From an uncultured Roseobacter sp. (GTDB lineage: Bacteria > Pseudomonadota > Alphaproteobacteria > Rhodobacterales > Rhodobacteraceae): a stretch of 45,132 nt of DNA. Both the position numbers and the translations under genes were made by a program. Below the pieces are notes generated by a model. It searched no databases. It was not told the DNA's origin and saw only the letters and a program-made list of their open reading frames with translations. The first letter of the stretch is position 1. Each line of letters begins with the position of its first letter. The stretch spans positions 1 to 45,132 of the forward strand of contig CAJXIL010000013.1 of NCBI GenBank assembly GCA_913054455.1, given 5' to 3'. Below, piece after piece: positions 27,580 through 35,455 of the stretch.

Positions 27580-29424
27580 TTATTGGGAGTAGTTGGTCAG
27601 AACAGCATTCAGAGCCTGCTGATCAACGCGCGGCGCAGCGCGCAGCTGGGCATCAGTGATGAACGCGGTGAACAGCGCCTCGGATACGGCCTGATCCAAT
27701 TGGGTGCTCAGAGCCTTTGCCAAGAGCTGCATTTCTTCGTTCTCCTCGGCAGCAAGCACCTCGTCCAGTCGGACAACAACTGTGGAAGCCTCGCCCTTGA
27801 TCACTTTCAGATCACCGGGTTCCATGGTGAAGATCTGGTTCATCATATCCGCCGGGGTGTTATCCAGATAGGCCGTGCGGGTGAGACCGGTTTCCTGCTG
27901 CACTGGAGCGCCTTCGGGGAAAGCCCCTGTCTGCGTGATGGTTTCCAGCAGAGCCTCTGCCTCTGCCTGCAGCGCGGTTGCAACGCGGTCGGCCTCCCAG
28001 GCGGCCAGAACTTTTTGCTTCGCGTCTTCAAAAGCTTCGGGGCGTTCTGGCAGGATTTCGTCAAGGCGAAGGGCAAAGAGGCTGCCATCCCCTAGGAGTT
28101 CTGCGGTGGGGAAATCTTCGACTGTGACCAGGCTGGCGGCGGTGCGAAAGCCTTCATAGGCGGTGATGCCTTCGCCGGTCTCACCATTCCAGCCAAGGCT
28201 GGCAACTTCCATATCGCTCTCATTGGCCAGATCTTCCAGTGTTGCGCCACCGGCCAGTAGGTCGTTGATTTCTTCGGCCTGAAGTTCGATCAGGCGGCGG
28301 GCGCGATCTGCTGCCAGCTCTTCACGGAGCTCTGGCTCAGCTTGCTCAAATGTGGTGTGGCGGGCCTCAAGCCGACCATTGACCCGATAGAGGGCAGGGC
28401 CAAGATCCGAGGGCAGAGGGCCAACAATTGCGCCTACCTCAGCTGCAAACACAGCCTCAGCAGCATCGCCAAGGAAGGACTGTGTCACATCACCTAGGTC
28501 AATGTCCTGAAGCGCAAGGCCGCGGGCCTCGACTAGGGCCTCAAAAGTGGTGCCAGCCACATCAAGCTGCGCCTTGGCATCAGCGGCGCTGGTTTCGTCT
28601 GCAAAGACCAGGCGCTCAACCAGGCGGCGCTCGTCAACTTGATATTGTTCGCTGCGGTCTGAATAGAGCGCGCGCAGGGCTTCTTCGTCTACTTCGACAG
28701 TGTCCAGGATCATATCAGGGCTGAGGCGCGCATAGGTGATGCGTTTGGTCTCAGGCAGAGTGAAGTCATCGGCATTTGCCTCATAAAACTCCATGAGCAC
28801 AGCGTCCTCCGGCACCACCTGGATCAAAGAGATCTGATCTGGGCTAAAAGGCACATAGGAGAAGCTGCGGCGGGCACCGATATAGCTGGTCAGGGTTTTG
28901 GTCAGGGTGTCAGGCATCTTGGCCCCCACCACGATGGCGCCCTGGACCAAAGTACGCGCAGATTCACGGCGCAGATCGGCTTCAAAATCGCTTTCGTTCA
29001 GGTTGGCATTCTGCAGGGCAAAGCTATAGGTCTGCCGGTCGAACCTGCCGCTGGGATCCTGAAAGGCTGGGATTTCTGCCAATTCCTGACGCAGGGTGTC
29101 ATCCCCAACGGAAATACCCAGATTATTGACTTCGTTATCAATGGCGGCAATCGAGATAAGCCGCCCCAGAACCGCTTGATCCAGGCCAAAGGCCGCCATC
29201 TGGGAGAGGCTCAGGGCTTGACCACCCTGGGCCTGCAATGCCCGTTGTTCACGCTGCATTTCGCGCAGGTATTCGTCAACGGTGACTTCTTCCTCACCAA
29301 CCAGGGCGACGGCAGACATCGAGCTGCTGAAGTTCACGGCGCCAAAGCCGGCAAGGCCCACAATCAGCAAGCCCATAAGGATCCAAACAAAGGTATTGGA
29401 TAGTTTTTTAATGCCTGTGGCCAT
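27580..29424 (-). CDS. ppiD: PpiD-like membrane-anchored peptidyl-prolyl isomerase / periplasmic chaperone
   Basis: A 614-residue periplasmic folding factor held by one N-terminal helix (KLSNTFVWILMGLLIVGLAGFG, about residues 7-28). A SurA-N-like chaperone region (about 35-220) precedes a degenerate parvulin domain (about 250-360), and a second chaperone segment forms the C-terminus. Parvulin catalytic residues are not well conserved, so chaperone rather than isomerase activity is likely, as reported for E. coli PpiD. It is the first gene of a pair with trpE. In the upstream gap of 218 bp, GGAGCAA (29527-29533) and TTGCTCC (29560-29566) form a 7-bp dyad but no gene is seen. Confidence 0.88.
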   Translation of the reverse strand: MATGIKKLSNTFVWILMGLLIVGLAGFGAVNFSSSMSAVALVGEEEVTVDEYLREMQREQRALQAQGGQALSLSQMAAFGLDQAVLGRLISIAAIDNEVNNLGISVGDDTLRQELAEIPAFQDPSGRFDRQTYSFALQNANLNESDFEADLRRESARTLVQGAIVVGAKMPDTLTKTLTSYIGARRSFSYVPFSPDQISLIQVVPEDAVLMEFYEANADDFTLPETKRITYARLSPDMILDTVEVDEEALRALYSDRSEQYQVDERRLVERLVFADETSAADAKAQLDVAGTTFEALVEARGLALQDIDLGDVTQSFLGDAAEAVFAAEVGAIVGPLPSDLGPALYRVNGRLEARHTTFEQAEPELREELAADRARRLIELQAEEINDLLAGGATLEDLANESDMEVASLGWNGETGEGITAYEGFRTAASLVTVEDFPTAELLGDGSLFALRLDEILPERPEAFEDAKQKVLAAWEADRVATALQAEAEALLETITQTGAFPEGAPVQQETGLTRTAYLDNTPADMMNQIFTMEPGDLKVIKGEASTVVVRLDEVLAAEENEEMQLLAKALSTQLDQAVSEALFTAFITDAQLRAAPRVDQQALNAVLTNYSQ

Positions 29425-29642
29425 GCTGTCCTCGTTGTTTTCGGTTCACAGAGGCGTCACGAGTTTCCTACTCTGCGACGGCCGCCTGAAATGAATTCGT
29501 ACCTTGCATACGCTGCCACCCCAAAGGGAGCAAGATCCTGCGGTCTCTCAGTGCCTTGATTGCTCCGCTTTAGAGGGATTCTGAGGGACGGCGTTGTGCA
29601 AACATCTCAATATTTTGGGGTGTTAGTCTCGCTGCACTGGTT

Positions 29643-30818
29643 TTACGGATTGAAACTGCTCAACCTGGAAAACAGCTCTGCGATCCCCTCCGCATCGACA
29701 TTGGCAAAGGCAATGCGGAACTGTCGCTCTGCGATCTTGCTGCCTTCGGGCATAAACATGGTGCCCGGCAACATCAAAACAGAGGCATCGTTGACCAACT
29801 GTTTGGCGATCTCTTCGGCCGTTTGCTCAAAGGGATGTTCGACATAGGCGAAATAGGCACCGCAGCCAAGCAGCCGCCAGCCTTTGGCCGCCAACTTGGA
29901 GAACCCATCGATGATGGCCTGTTTGCGTGCCAAGATTTCGTCCCGCTCCCCGGCCAGCCAGTTTTGAAGATTGTGAATCCCCCATTCGGCCCCAATCTGG
30001 CCAAGTTGCGAGGGGCAAATCGTAACAGTGTCCAGAAATTTCTCCATTTCGAACAGCCGTTGCGGCGCAGCGGCAATGGCTCCAACCCGGTGGCCCGTCA
30101 ACCGATAGGCCTTGGAAAACGAATAGAGGTGGATCAGGGTCTGGCTCCATTCTGGATCTTGAAACAGGTCATGCGGCGGGCCGGAGCGACTGTCAAAATC
30201 CCGGTAGGTCTCGTCCACAATCAGGGTGAGCCCCTTGGCTTTTGCCAGATCAAAATAGGCGCGCAGTAGGCCTGCTGGATATTCAACGCCAGTTGGATTG
30301 TTCGGCGTGACCAGAACAATGGCCTTGGTCCTTGGTGAGATCAGCGCCTTGGCGGCCTCTAGATCGGGAAGCATATCTTCACCAACCTGCAATGGGCAGG
30401 CTTTGACCCCGCTGAGATCTAGCCACATTTTGTGGTTGAAGTACCAGGGCACCGGAATGATGACCTCATCACCTTCGCCGCAAAGCGCAGCAATCGTGGC
30501 GGCAAAGGCCTGGTTGCAGCCCGAAGTGATACCGACCTGATCCGGCGAGATTTCTGCGGCATAATGGCCGGACATCTGACCTGAGAGCGCCGAGCGAAGC
30601 CCGTCACGCCCCAGAACAGAGCCATAAAGATGGGCGTCATCCTGATTGAGCGCCGCCTCTGCCAGAGCTTGGCGCAGGCCCAATGGGGGGGGATCTGCGG
30701 GGGCGGCCTGGCTTACATTCAGCAGGGGGAGATCTTCGGCGAACGAAACCCCTTCGACCCAGCGGCGTGATTCGACGATTGGGGAAAGAAAGGTTGCCTC
30801 TGTGCGTGACTTGCTCAT
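29643..30818 (-). CDS. Pyridoxal-phosphate-dependent aminotransferase, class I/II
   Basis: A 391-residue fold-type I aminotransferase. Landmarks are the TSGCNQAFAATIAAL phosphate-binding helix near residue 98, LVTPNNPTGVEYP near 170 (substrate and cofactor contacts), the DETYRDF aspartate near 200, and the cofactor lysine in LYSFSKAYRLTGHRVG near 235. A C-terminal arginine follows in QFRIAFANVD. The amino acid substrate cannot be read from sequence. It stands alone, with a 218-bp gap to ppiD and a gap of about 165 bp holding the xanthine phosphoribosyltransferase terminator upstream. Confidence 0.88.
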   Translation of the reverse strand: MSKSRTEATFLSPIVESRRWVEGVSFAEDLPLLNVSQAAPADPPPLGLRQALAEAALNQDDAHLYGSVLGRDGLRSALSGQMSGHYAAEISPDQVGITSGCNQAFAATIAALCGEGDEVIIPVPWYFNHKMWLDLSGVKACPLQVGEDMLPDLEAAKALISPRTKAIVLVTPNNPTGVEYPAGLLRAYFDLAKAKGLTLIVDETYRDFDSRSGPPHDLFQDPEWSQTLIHLYSFSKAYRLTGHRVGAIAAAPQRLFEMEKFLDTVTICPSQLGQIGAEWGIHNLQNWLAGERDEILARKQAIIDGFSKLAAKGWRLLGCGAYFAYVEHPFEQTAEEIAKQLVNDASVLMLPGTMFMPEGSKIAERQFRIAFANVDAEGIAELFSRLSSFNP

Positions 30819-30921
30819 GCCCGCTCCTGTTCACGGAATTTAACTGATTGCGAATTGGTAGGGGCTTGTGGACCCGAAGGCAATCGCCCTGTCTCAAGCA
30901 AAACCCAATGGGCAGAATGCC

Positions 30922-30954
30922 AAAACAGAAAACACGCCCCATGGGGGCGCGTTT
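30922..30954 (-). terminator. Intrinsic terminator after the xanthine phosphoribosyltransferase gene
   Basis: AAACACGCCCC and GGGGCGCGTTT pair (one mismatch) around ATG at 30930-30954. On the minus strand TTTTCTGTTTT follows. It lies 30 bp after the stop. Confidence 0.75.
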
Positions 30955-30984
30955 CAAACCTGTTTCAAGACTCTAGAGTGCTGG

Positions 30985-31503
30985 TCAGTCGGTGCCGCGA
31001 TAGGGTTCGACATATTGCAGGGCCATATCCCAAGGGAAAAAGATCCAGGTATCTTGGCTGACGCCGGTGATGAAGGTGTCGACCATGGGTTCACCCTTGG
31101 GTTTGGCATAGACGGTGGCACAATGGGCCTTGGGGTACATCTCCCGCACGAGTTCCAGCGTTTTGCCTGAGTCGACAAGGTCGTCGATGATCAAAATGCC
31201 TTCGCCATCGCCCATCAGATCAGCGTCTGGGCTCTTGAGAACTTCGGCGTCGCGTTGTTGATCCTGGGCGCCGCCACCAGAGTGATAGGATTTCACGGAG
31301 ATGGTATCCACTGTACGGATGTCCAATTCGCGGCTGACAATCATTGCTGGTGCCATGCCGCCCCGAGTGATAGCGACTACGGCGCGCCAGGCCCCATCGT
31401 TAGGTCCCTTGCCATCCAGACGCCAGGCCAGAGCCCGGCTGTCGCGATGGATTTGATCCCAGCTGATATGAAAGCCTTTTTCATGCGGCAGTCGGTCTGT
31501 CAT
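30985..31503 (-). CDS. gpt: Xanthine phosphoribosyltransferase
   Basis: A 172-residue purine salvage enzyme making XMP (and GMP) from PRPP and the base. The PRPP loop [13 protein letters not shown] lies near residue 104, and [10 protein letters not shown] near 46. The end ([18 protein letters not shown]) is typical of alphaproteobacterial Gpt. ATG 31503 ([16 protein letters not shown]) is chosen as the family start; the open frame extends 16 codons further upstream without family similarity. It is flanked by its terminator and a 116-bp gap from fabI. Confidence 0.94.
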   Translation of the reverse strand: MTDRLPHEKGFHISWDQIHRDSRALAWRLDGKGPNDGAWRAVVAITRGGMAPAMIVSRELDIRTVDTISVKSYHSGGGAQDQQRDAEVLKSPDADLMGDGEGILIIDDLVDSGKTLELVREMYPKAHCATVYAKPKGEPMVDTFITGVSQDTWIFFPWDMALQYVEPYRGTD

Positions 31504-31619
31504 CTTTATGGCTCCGGCGGTGGTCGCGTCTGGTTTTGAGGGGAACCCCACCTTTGCCTTGAGAGATAAGGTGGAGGCCTGATTACTCTTGCTGAATTCT
31601 ACTTCAGCACATGGGGTCG

Positions 31620-32423
31620 CTATTTGGCGATATCGGGGGCGTCGACGGCCTTCATGCCGACAACATGATAGCCCGCATCCACGTGCAGGTTCTCGCCGGT
31701 GACGCCAGAGCTAAGGTCCGACAGCAAATAGAGCGCGGATTTGCCCACATCGTCGGTGGTCACATTGCGCCGCAGCGGCGAGTTATATTCGTTCCACTTC
31801 ATGATATAGCGGAAATCGCCAATCCCCGAGGCGGCGAGAGTTTTGATCGGACCGGCCGAAATCGCGTTGACGCGAATGCCGTCTTTGCCCAGATCCTCTG
31901 CCAGATATTTCACTGAAGCTTCAAGTGCTGCCTTGGCGACGCCCATGACATTATAATGTGGCATGACTTGCTCGGCACCATAATAGGTGAGGGTCAGCAT
32001 TGAGCCGCCTTCGGACATCATCTTTTCTGCCCGCTTGGCAATGGCGGTAAAGGAATAGACCGAGATATCCATGGTCATCTGGAAATTGTTGCGGCTGGTG
32101 TCGACATAGCGTCCGCGCAGCTCATTCTTGTCAGAAAAGCCAATGGCATGAACAACAAAGTCCAGTTTGCCCCATTTTTCTTCCAATGCAGCAAACAGCG
32201 CATCCATGGAGGCCTCATCAGAGACATCGCAGGGCAGCACGATATCGCTCCCCAATTGCTCGGCCAATGGAACGACGCGTTTCTTCAGGGCATCGCCCTG
32301 AAAGGAAAACGCCAGTTCGGCACCGGCATCGGCACAGGCCTTAGCGATTCCCCAGGCAATCGATTTGTCATTGGCCAGGCCCATGATCAGACCGCGCTTG
32401 CCGGTCATCAGTTGATTAGACAT
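31620..32423 (-). CDS. fabI: Enoyl-acyl-carrier-protein reductase (NADH) FabI
   Basis: Last reduction of fatty acid elongation. A 267-residue short-chain dehydrogenase of the FabI class, showing [13 protein letters not shown] near residue 15 for NAD binding, Tyr147, and the catalytic Tyr157-x6-Lys164 (YNVMGVAK). [12 protein letters not shown] is the flexible substrate loop. GGAGA lies seven bases before the ATG. It diverges from pdxH across 160 bp. Some relatives have two fabI copies; only this one is visible. Confidence 0.96.
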   Translation of the reverse strand: MSNQLMTGKRGLIMGLANDKSIAWGIAKACADAGAELAFSFQGDALKKRVVPLAEQLGSDIVLPCDVSDEASMDALFAALEEKWGKLDFVVHAIGFSDKNELRGRYVDTSRNNFQMTMDISVYSFTAIAKRAEKMMSEGGSMLTLTYYGAEQVMPHYNVMGVAKAALEASVKYLAEDLGKDGIRVNAISAGPIKTLAASGIGDFRYIMKWNEYNSPLRRNVTTDDVGKSALYLLSDLSSGVTGENLHVDAGYHVVGMKAVDAPDIAK

Positions 32424-32583
32424 TCAGGTTCTCCGCCTGTGATCCGTGAAGTTAAAGACGTTTAATATGCCGGAGCCTGTGCTTCAAGGGGCGACCTTGA
32501 TTGTTCGTGTAAGTGTTTGGCACACCCCTTGCCGTTCTGAAAGGCGCTGGTACTGTGCCGGTGAAATCAGACAGGAGGCTCCG

Positions 32584-33189
32584 ATGAGTGAACGTTCAGG
32601 ACTCTTTGCGGGCGACGACCCCTTTGAAATTGCCCGCGCTTGGCTGGCTGAGGCGGAGAAAACAGAAATCAACGATCCCAATGCCATTGCGCTGGCTACA
32701 GTTGACTCCGATGGGCTGCCCAATTCGCGCATGGTCCTGCTCAAAGAGATCGAGGATGACGCTTTTGTCTTTTATACTAATTATGAAAGCACCAAGGCAC
32801 AGGAGTTGGAGCAGGCCGGGAAGGCCTCCTTTGTAATGCACTGGAAATCCCTGCGGCGGCAAATCCGCGTGCGCGGCACCATCAGCCGTGAGGAGGGGCC
32901 TCAGGCGGATGAGTATTATGCCTCGCGGTCTCTCAAAAGCCGTCTTGGTGCCTGGGCATCAAAACAGTCTCAGCCGCTCGACAGTCGCGCCAGTCTGATG
33001 GCAGAGGTGGCAAAGGTCACAGCCACCAAGGGACCGAATCCCCCCAGGCCGCCATTTTGGGGTGGATATCGTATCACACCTGTCGAAATTGAGTTCTGGG
33101 CGGACGGTGCATTTCGCTTACACGACCGTTTTAGTTGGGTACGGGGCGAAAAACAGGACAAATGGTCGGTTTTGCGCCTCAATCCTTAA
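32584..33189 (+). CDS. pdxH: Pyridoxamine/pyridoxine 5'-phosphate oxidase
   Basis: An FMN enzyme giving pyridoxal 5'-phosphate. It has 201 residues. [23 protein letters not shown] near residue 50 binds FMN, and [12 protein letters not shown] plus [15 protein letters not shown] and the C-terminal WSVLRLNP are hallmark blocks. ATG 32584 after CAGGAGG gives the family N-terminus, although the frame stays open upstream to 32446. It diverges from fabI. A weak 6-bp hairpin at 33200-33218 and GGGTTTTTT follow, a poor terminator. Confidence 0.96.
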   Translation: MSERSGLFAGDDPFEIARAWLAEAEKTEINDPNAIALATVDSDGLPNSRMVLLKEIEDDAFVFYTNYESTKAQELEQAGKASFVMHWKSLRRQIRVRGTISREEGPQADEYYASRSLKSRLGAWASKQSQPLDSRASLMAEVAKVTATKGPNPPRPPFWGGYRITPVEIEFWADGAFRLHDRFSWVRGEKQDKWSVLRLNP

Positions 33190-33282
33190 GCACTTTGCGA
33201 GGAAAATAGTACTTTCCTAACAAATGGGAGGGTTTTTTGCTTGAAATCCGGCAGTGAAATCGCGCATCACGTCATTACGAAA

Positions 33283-33309
33283 ATGAAAAAGACGCAGTGG
33301 ATTAGATAA
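33283..33309 (+). other. Eight-codon upstream frame touching the cold-shock gene
   Basis: ATG to TAA encodes MKKTQWIR, and its stop codon directly abuts the GTG start of the double cold-shock protein. No clear ribosome site precedes either start. It may be chance or a translational coupler. Confidence 0.25.
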
Positions 33310-33852
33310 GTGGCAGAAGATCTGAGCAGCCTGCAGCAAATCCAAGGCCTTGTTAAATGGTTTGATCCCACCAAGGGATTTGGTTTTGTTGTGTCCGATT
33401 TGGGCGGCCCTGATATTTTGTTGCACGTGAATGTACTCCGTAACTTTGGACAAAGTTCGGTCGCGGATGGAACGCGCATCGAAATCGTGACCCATCGCAC
33501 CGATAGAGGTGTGCAGGCGGTTGAAGTCCTGGCAATCCACCCACCAGAGCGGGAGGAAACTCCGGTTCTCAGCGATTTTGCTGATTTTGATCTTACGGAC
33601 CTGCAATCCAAACCTTTGGTGCCAGCACGAGTAAAGTGGTTCAACAAGGGTAAGGGATTTGGCTTTGCCAATATCTTTGGCCGTAGTGAAGATGTTTTCC
33701 TGCATGTTGAAGTTCTGCGCCAATCTGGTTTGGCGGACCTTCAGCCTGGTGAGGCCCTGGCCCTGCGGGTGATTGATGGAAAGCGCGGTCAAATGGCCGC
33801 CGAAGTTCAAGCCTGGGAAGCCGCCTTGCTTGATAACGATCAGGACAGCTGA
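33310..33852 (+). CDS. Double cold-shock-domain protein
   Basis: A 180-residue protein with two cold-shock domains (about residues 11-77 and 105-170). Each has an RNP-like KWF-GKGFGF core (VKWFDPTKGFGFVV; VKWFNKGKGFGFAN) and a second motif (DILLHVNVL; DVFLHVEVL). They should bind single-stranded RNA or DNA, perhaps as an RNA chaperone. The linker (about 80-100) is acidic. The start is GTG without a clear ribosome site; homologues begin at this point as far as I recall. It is followed after 4 bp by a DUF192 gene, a common neighbour in this bacterial group. Confidence 0.88.
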   Translation: MAEDLSSLQQIQGLVKWFDPTKGFGFVVSDLGGPDILLHVNVLRNFGQSSVADGTRIEIVTHRTDRGVQAVEVLAIHPPEREETPVLSDFADFDLTDLQSKPLVPARVKWFNKGKGFGFANIFGRSEDVFLHVEVLRQSGLADLQPGEALALRVIDGKRGQMAAEVQAWEAALLDNDQDS

Positions 33853-33856
33853 TCTT

Positions 33857-34345
33857 ATGATGCGGCCGAGACCCTCTCTCGCCGCGCCGACCTTGGCCTT
33901 CGTTCTTGGCCTGGGTCTTTCTTTCCCGGCCTTCGCTGCTGACTGTCGATCTGATCGAGTTGATTTGCGCGGTGGATGGGGGCAAACCTCCTTTACTGTA
34001 GAAATCGCAGACGACGAAGCGGAACGCGCCCAGGGGCTGATGTTTCGTGAAAGCATGGCGCGTGGCGCTGGCATGCTTTTTGTCTATCCAAAACCGCAAC
34101 GGGCGGCCTTTTGGATGAAGAATACGCTCATTCCCCTCGATATTATTTTCCTTGATCAAACTGGCAAGGTCATTGCGATCCAGGCGGATGCGATTCCAGG
34201 GGATCTGACGCCGCTTCCGGGTGGGGATAACGTCTTTGCAGTACTCGAAATTAACGGCGGTTTGGCCGCACGATACGGGATTTCGATTGGGTCCGAGATG
34301 CGCCACAAAGTTTTTTCAAAAACTGCACCAATTTGGCCCTGTTAG
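33857..34345 (+). CDS. DUF192 family secreted protein
   Basis: A 162-residue protein with a signal peptide (about residues 1-27, cutting after PAFA). The DUF192 domain follows, with the core AERAQGLMFRESM, AFWMKNTLIPLDIIFLD and AVLEINGGLAARYGI. The family is widespread with no settled function. Two adjacent ATG codons (33857, 33860) are possible starts. It lies 4 bp after the cold-shock gene and 44 bp before tRNA-Pro, so the two proteins are probably co-transcribed, perhaps with the tRNA. Confidence 0.87.
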   Translation: MMRPRPSLAAPTLAFVLGLGLSFPAFAADCRSDRVDLRGGWGQTSFTVEIADDEAERAQGLMFRESMARGAGMLFVYPKPQRAAFWMKNTLIPLDIIFLDQTGKVIAIQADAIPGDLTPLPGGDNVFAVLEINGGLAARYGISIGSEMRHKVFSKTAPIWPC

Positions 34346-34389
34346 GGGTTTTCAAATCAATTCACTGGCGTTAGGAACAGCGCACGGTT

Positions 34390-34466
34390 CGGGGCGTGGC
34401 GCAGTCTGGTAGCGCACCTGTTTTGGGTACAGGGGGTCGTGAGTTCGAATCTCGCCGCCCCGACCA
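34390..34466 (+). tRNA. tRNA-Pro (anticodon UGG)
   Basis: A 77-nt cloverleaf. The acceptor CGGGGCG pairs with CGCCCCG, the discriminator is A and CCA is encoded. The anticodon stem CCTGT/ACAGG encloses TTTGGGT, giving UGG, which reads CCN proline codons by wobble. The T-loop is GTTCGAAT. All arms are intact. Confidence 0.97.
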
Positions 34467-34469
34467 CTT

Positions 34470-34496
34470 TCAAGGAAAACCCTTTCGTTTCCTTGA
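34470..34496 (+). terminator. Hairpin after tRNA-Pro
   Basis: TCAAGGAAA and TTTCCTTGA form a perfect 9-bp stem with a 9-nt loop starting 4 bp after the tRNA CCA. The tail is C/T-mixed rather than a pure T-run, so it may end or stabilise the precursor. Confidence 0.45.
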
Positions 34497-34867
34497 TCTC
34501 TCGCGAGAGGCCAGGTTTCCTGGCCTCCCGCCAGAGGGACAAATTATCCAAAATATGAGACGAAAACATAACCACTCGAAGCACGATATGTGGCTCTTTC
34601 TGCGTTCACTTTGGCAGAGCTTGAGGTGGGTGTTTGGCGCAAGCTGCGCCCAAGGTTCTGTTTGCAGGGATTCCCTTTCAAACTGGTGCTGGCTGTCGCG
34701 CTCTCTGGGAAACGGCCTTGAACCTCTAGTCCATGCAATCTGCGGGTCGGCCTCGGCATCTTTTCTGCGCTGTGCGGGGATGCGCGCTGTACCTCTTCGC
34801 AAGAACCGCAGAATCACTCCGGTTTTTCAAAGTGCCGGATTGAGATTGCGCTGCATCTCACGTTAAG

Positions 34868-34936
34868 ACTTCCTTAAGGAAGTGACGCCAAAGCGTCTCA
34901 AATTACTGCCAAATTTTTAGCCTCAATAATTTGGCA
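34868..34936. promoter_or_regulatory. Cluster of three dyads
   Basis: Three inverted repeats lie in 69 bp: the perfect 16-bp palindrome ACTTCCTTAAGGAAGT (34868-34883), GACGC-CAAA-GCGTC (34884-34897), and TGCCAAATT-N12-AATTTGGCA (34907-34936). They may be protein sites or part of a structured transcript. Confidence 0.4.
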
Positions 34937-35220
34937 ACACTGGTTCACAAAATCCGCGTAACGTCATTTTGTTGGAAGAGAAGCCTCGCCTGTTTTTTCA
35001 GCGCTTGAGGGCCGTCCTCTAGGTTGGCTTTTAACTTGGTTGGGCAAGTCTTTGCTGTTACCCGAATTTTCCGCCTTGGCCTTTTGGTAACTCATGCGGT
35101 CAAAATCGGGTGTCATGTGGGTGAATCACTTAGATCCGTGAACCCCGAGTCCTTCGGAAATTCGTCAACAGAAAAGATGGTTCAAAATTGGTAAAATATC
35201 CGTTGACCCTCTTGGGCTGA

Positions 35221-35267
35221 ATACGCCAAATTGTGGAAGCCTGGAGCGGGGCCACAATATCTAGTTT
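35221..35267. promoter_or_regulatory. Tandem NrdR boxes upstream of nrdJ
   Basis: The box at 35252-35267 (CCACAATATCTAGTTT) matches 13 of 16 positions of the known NrdR consensus ACACWATATATWGTGT. A weaker box at 35221-35236 (ATACGCCAAATTGTGG) matches about 10 of 16. They start exactly 31 bp apart, the three-turn spacing typical of NrdR pairs. A TTGACC at 35203-35208 could be the -35 element. The boxes lie about 190 bp before the nrdJ start. Confidence 0.7.
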
Positions 35268-35455
35268 GATATTGCAGCTTTGTGACAAGACGAAAACACA
35301 AGTTACATCCATGAAAACGACCGGCGAAGGTCACTCGAATTGCATGTCCACCAAAGAGACGTGCCGGTTTTCTCGTGCTTTCAAAATGGCAGGGAGCTGC
35401 ACCAAGTGTAGCGCAAATGAAGGCAACGAGATAGTTATCTCCTAAGGGGCAGAGC

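Larger units (their letters stand above)
34467..35220. other. Gene-poor stretch between tRNA-Pro and the nrdJ promoter
   Basis: No frame resembles a protein; the longest plus-strand frame runs through the tRNA and has no family likeness. The stretch is rich in dyads: a 9-bp hairpin right after the tRNA (34470-34496), a 12-bp palindrome CTCTCGCGAGAG (34498-34509), a hairpin GAGGCCAGG/CCTGGCCTC (34507-34527), GGCGCA/TGCGCC near 34640, and a cluster at 34868-34936. A structured RNA or remnants of one are possible, but none matches a family I know. Confidence 0.5.

Noticed and set aside
34396-34866. 156-codon frame through tRNA-Pro
   Set aside because: It begins inside the tRNA and crosses its terminator-like hairpin; no protein likeness.
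34900-35455. Cobalamin riboswitch upstream of the B12-dependent reductase
   Set aside because: The conserved B12-box and core sequences could not be found; the NrdR boxes explain regulation better.
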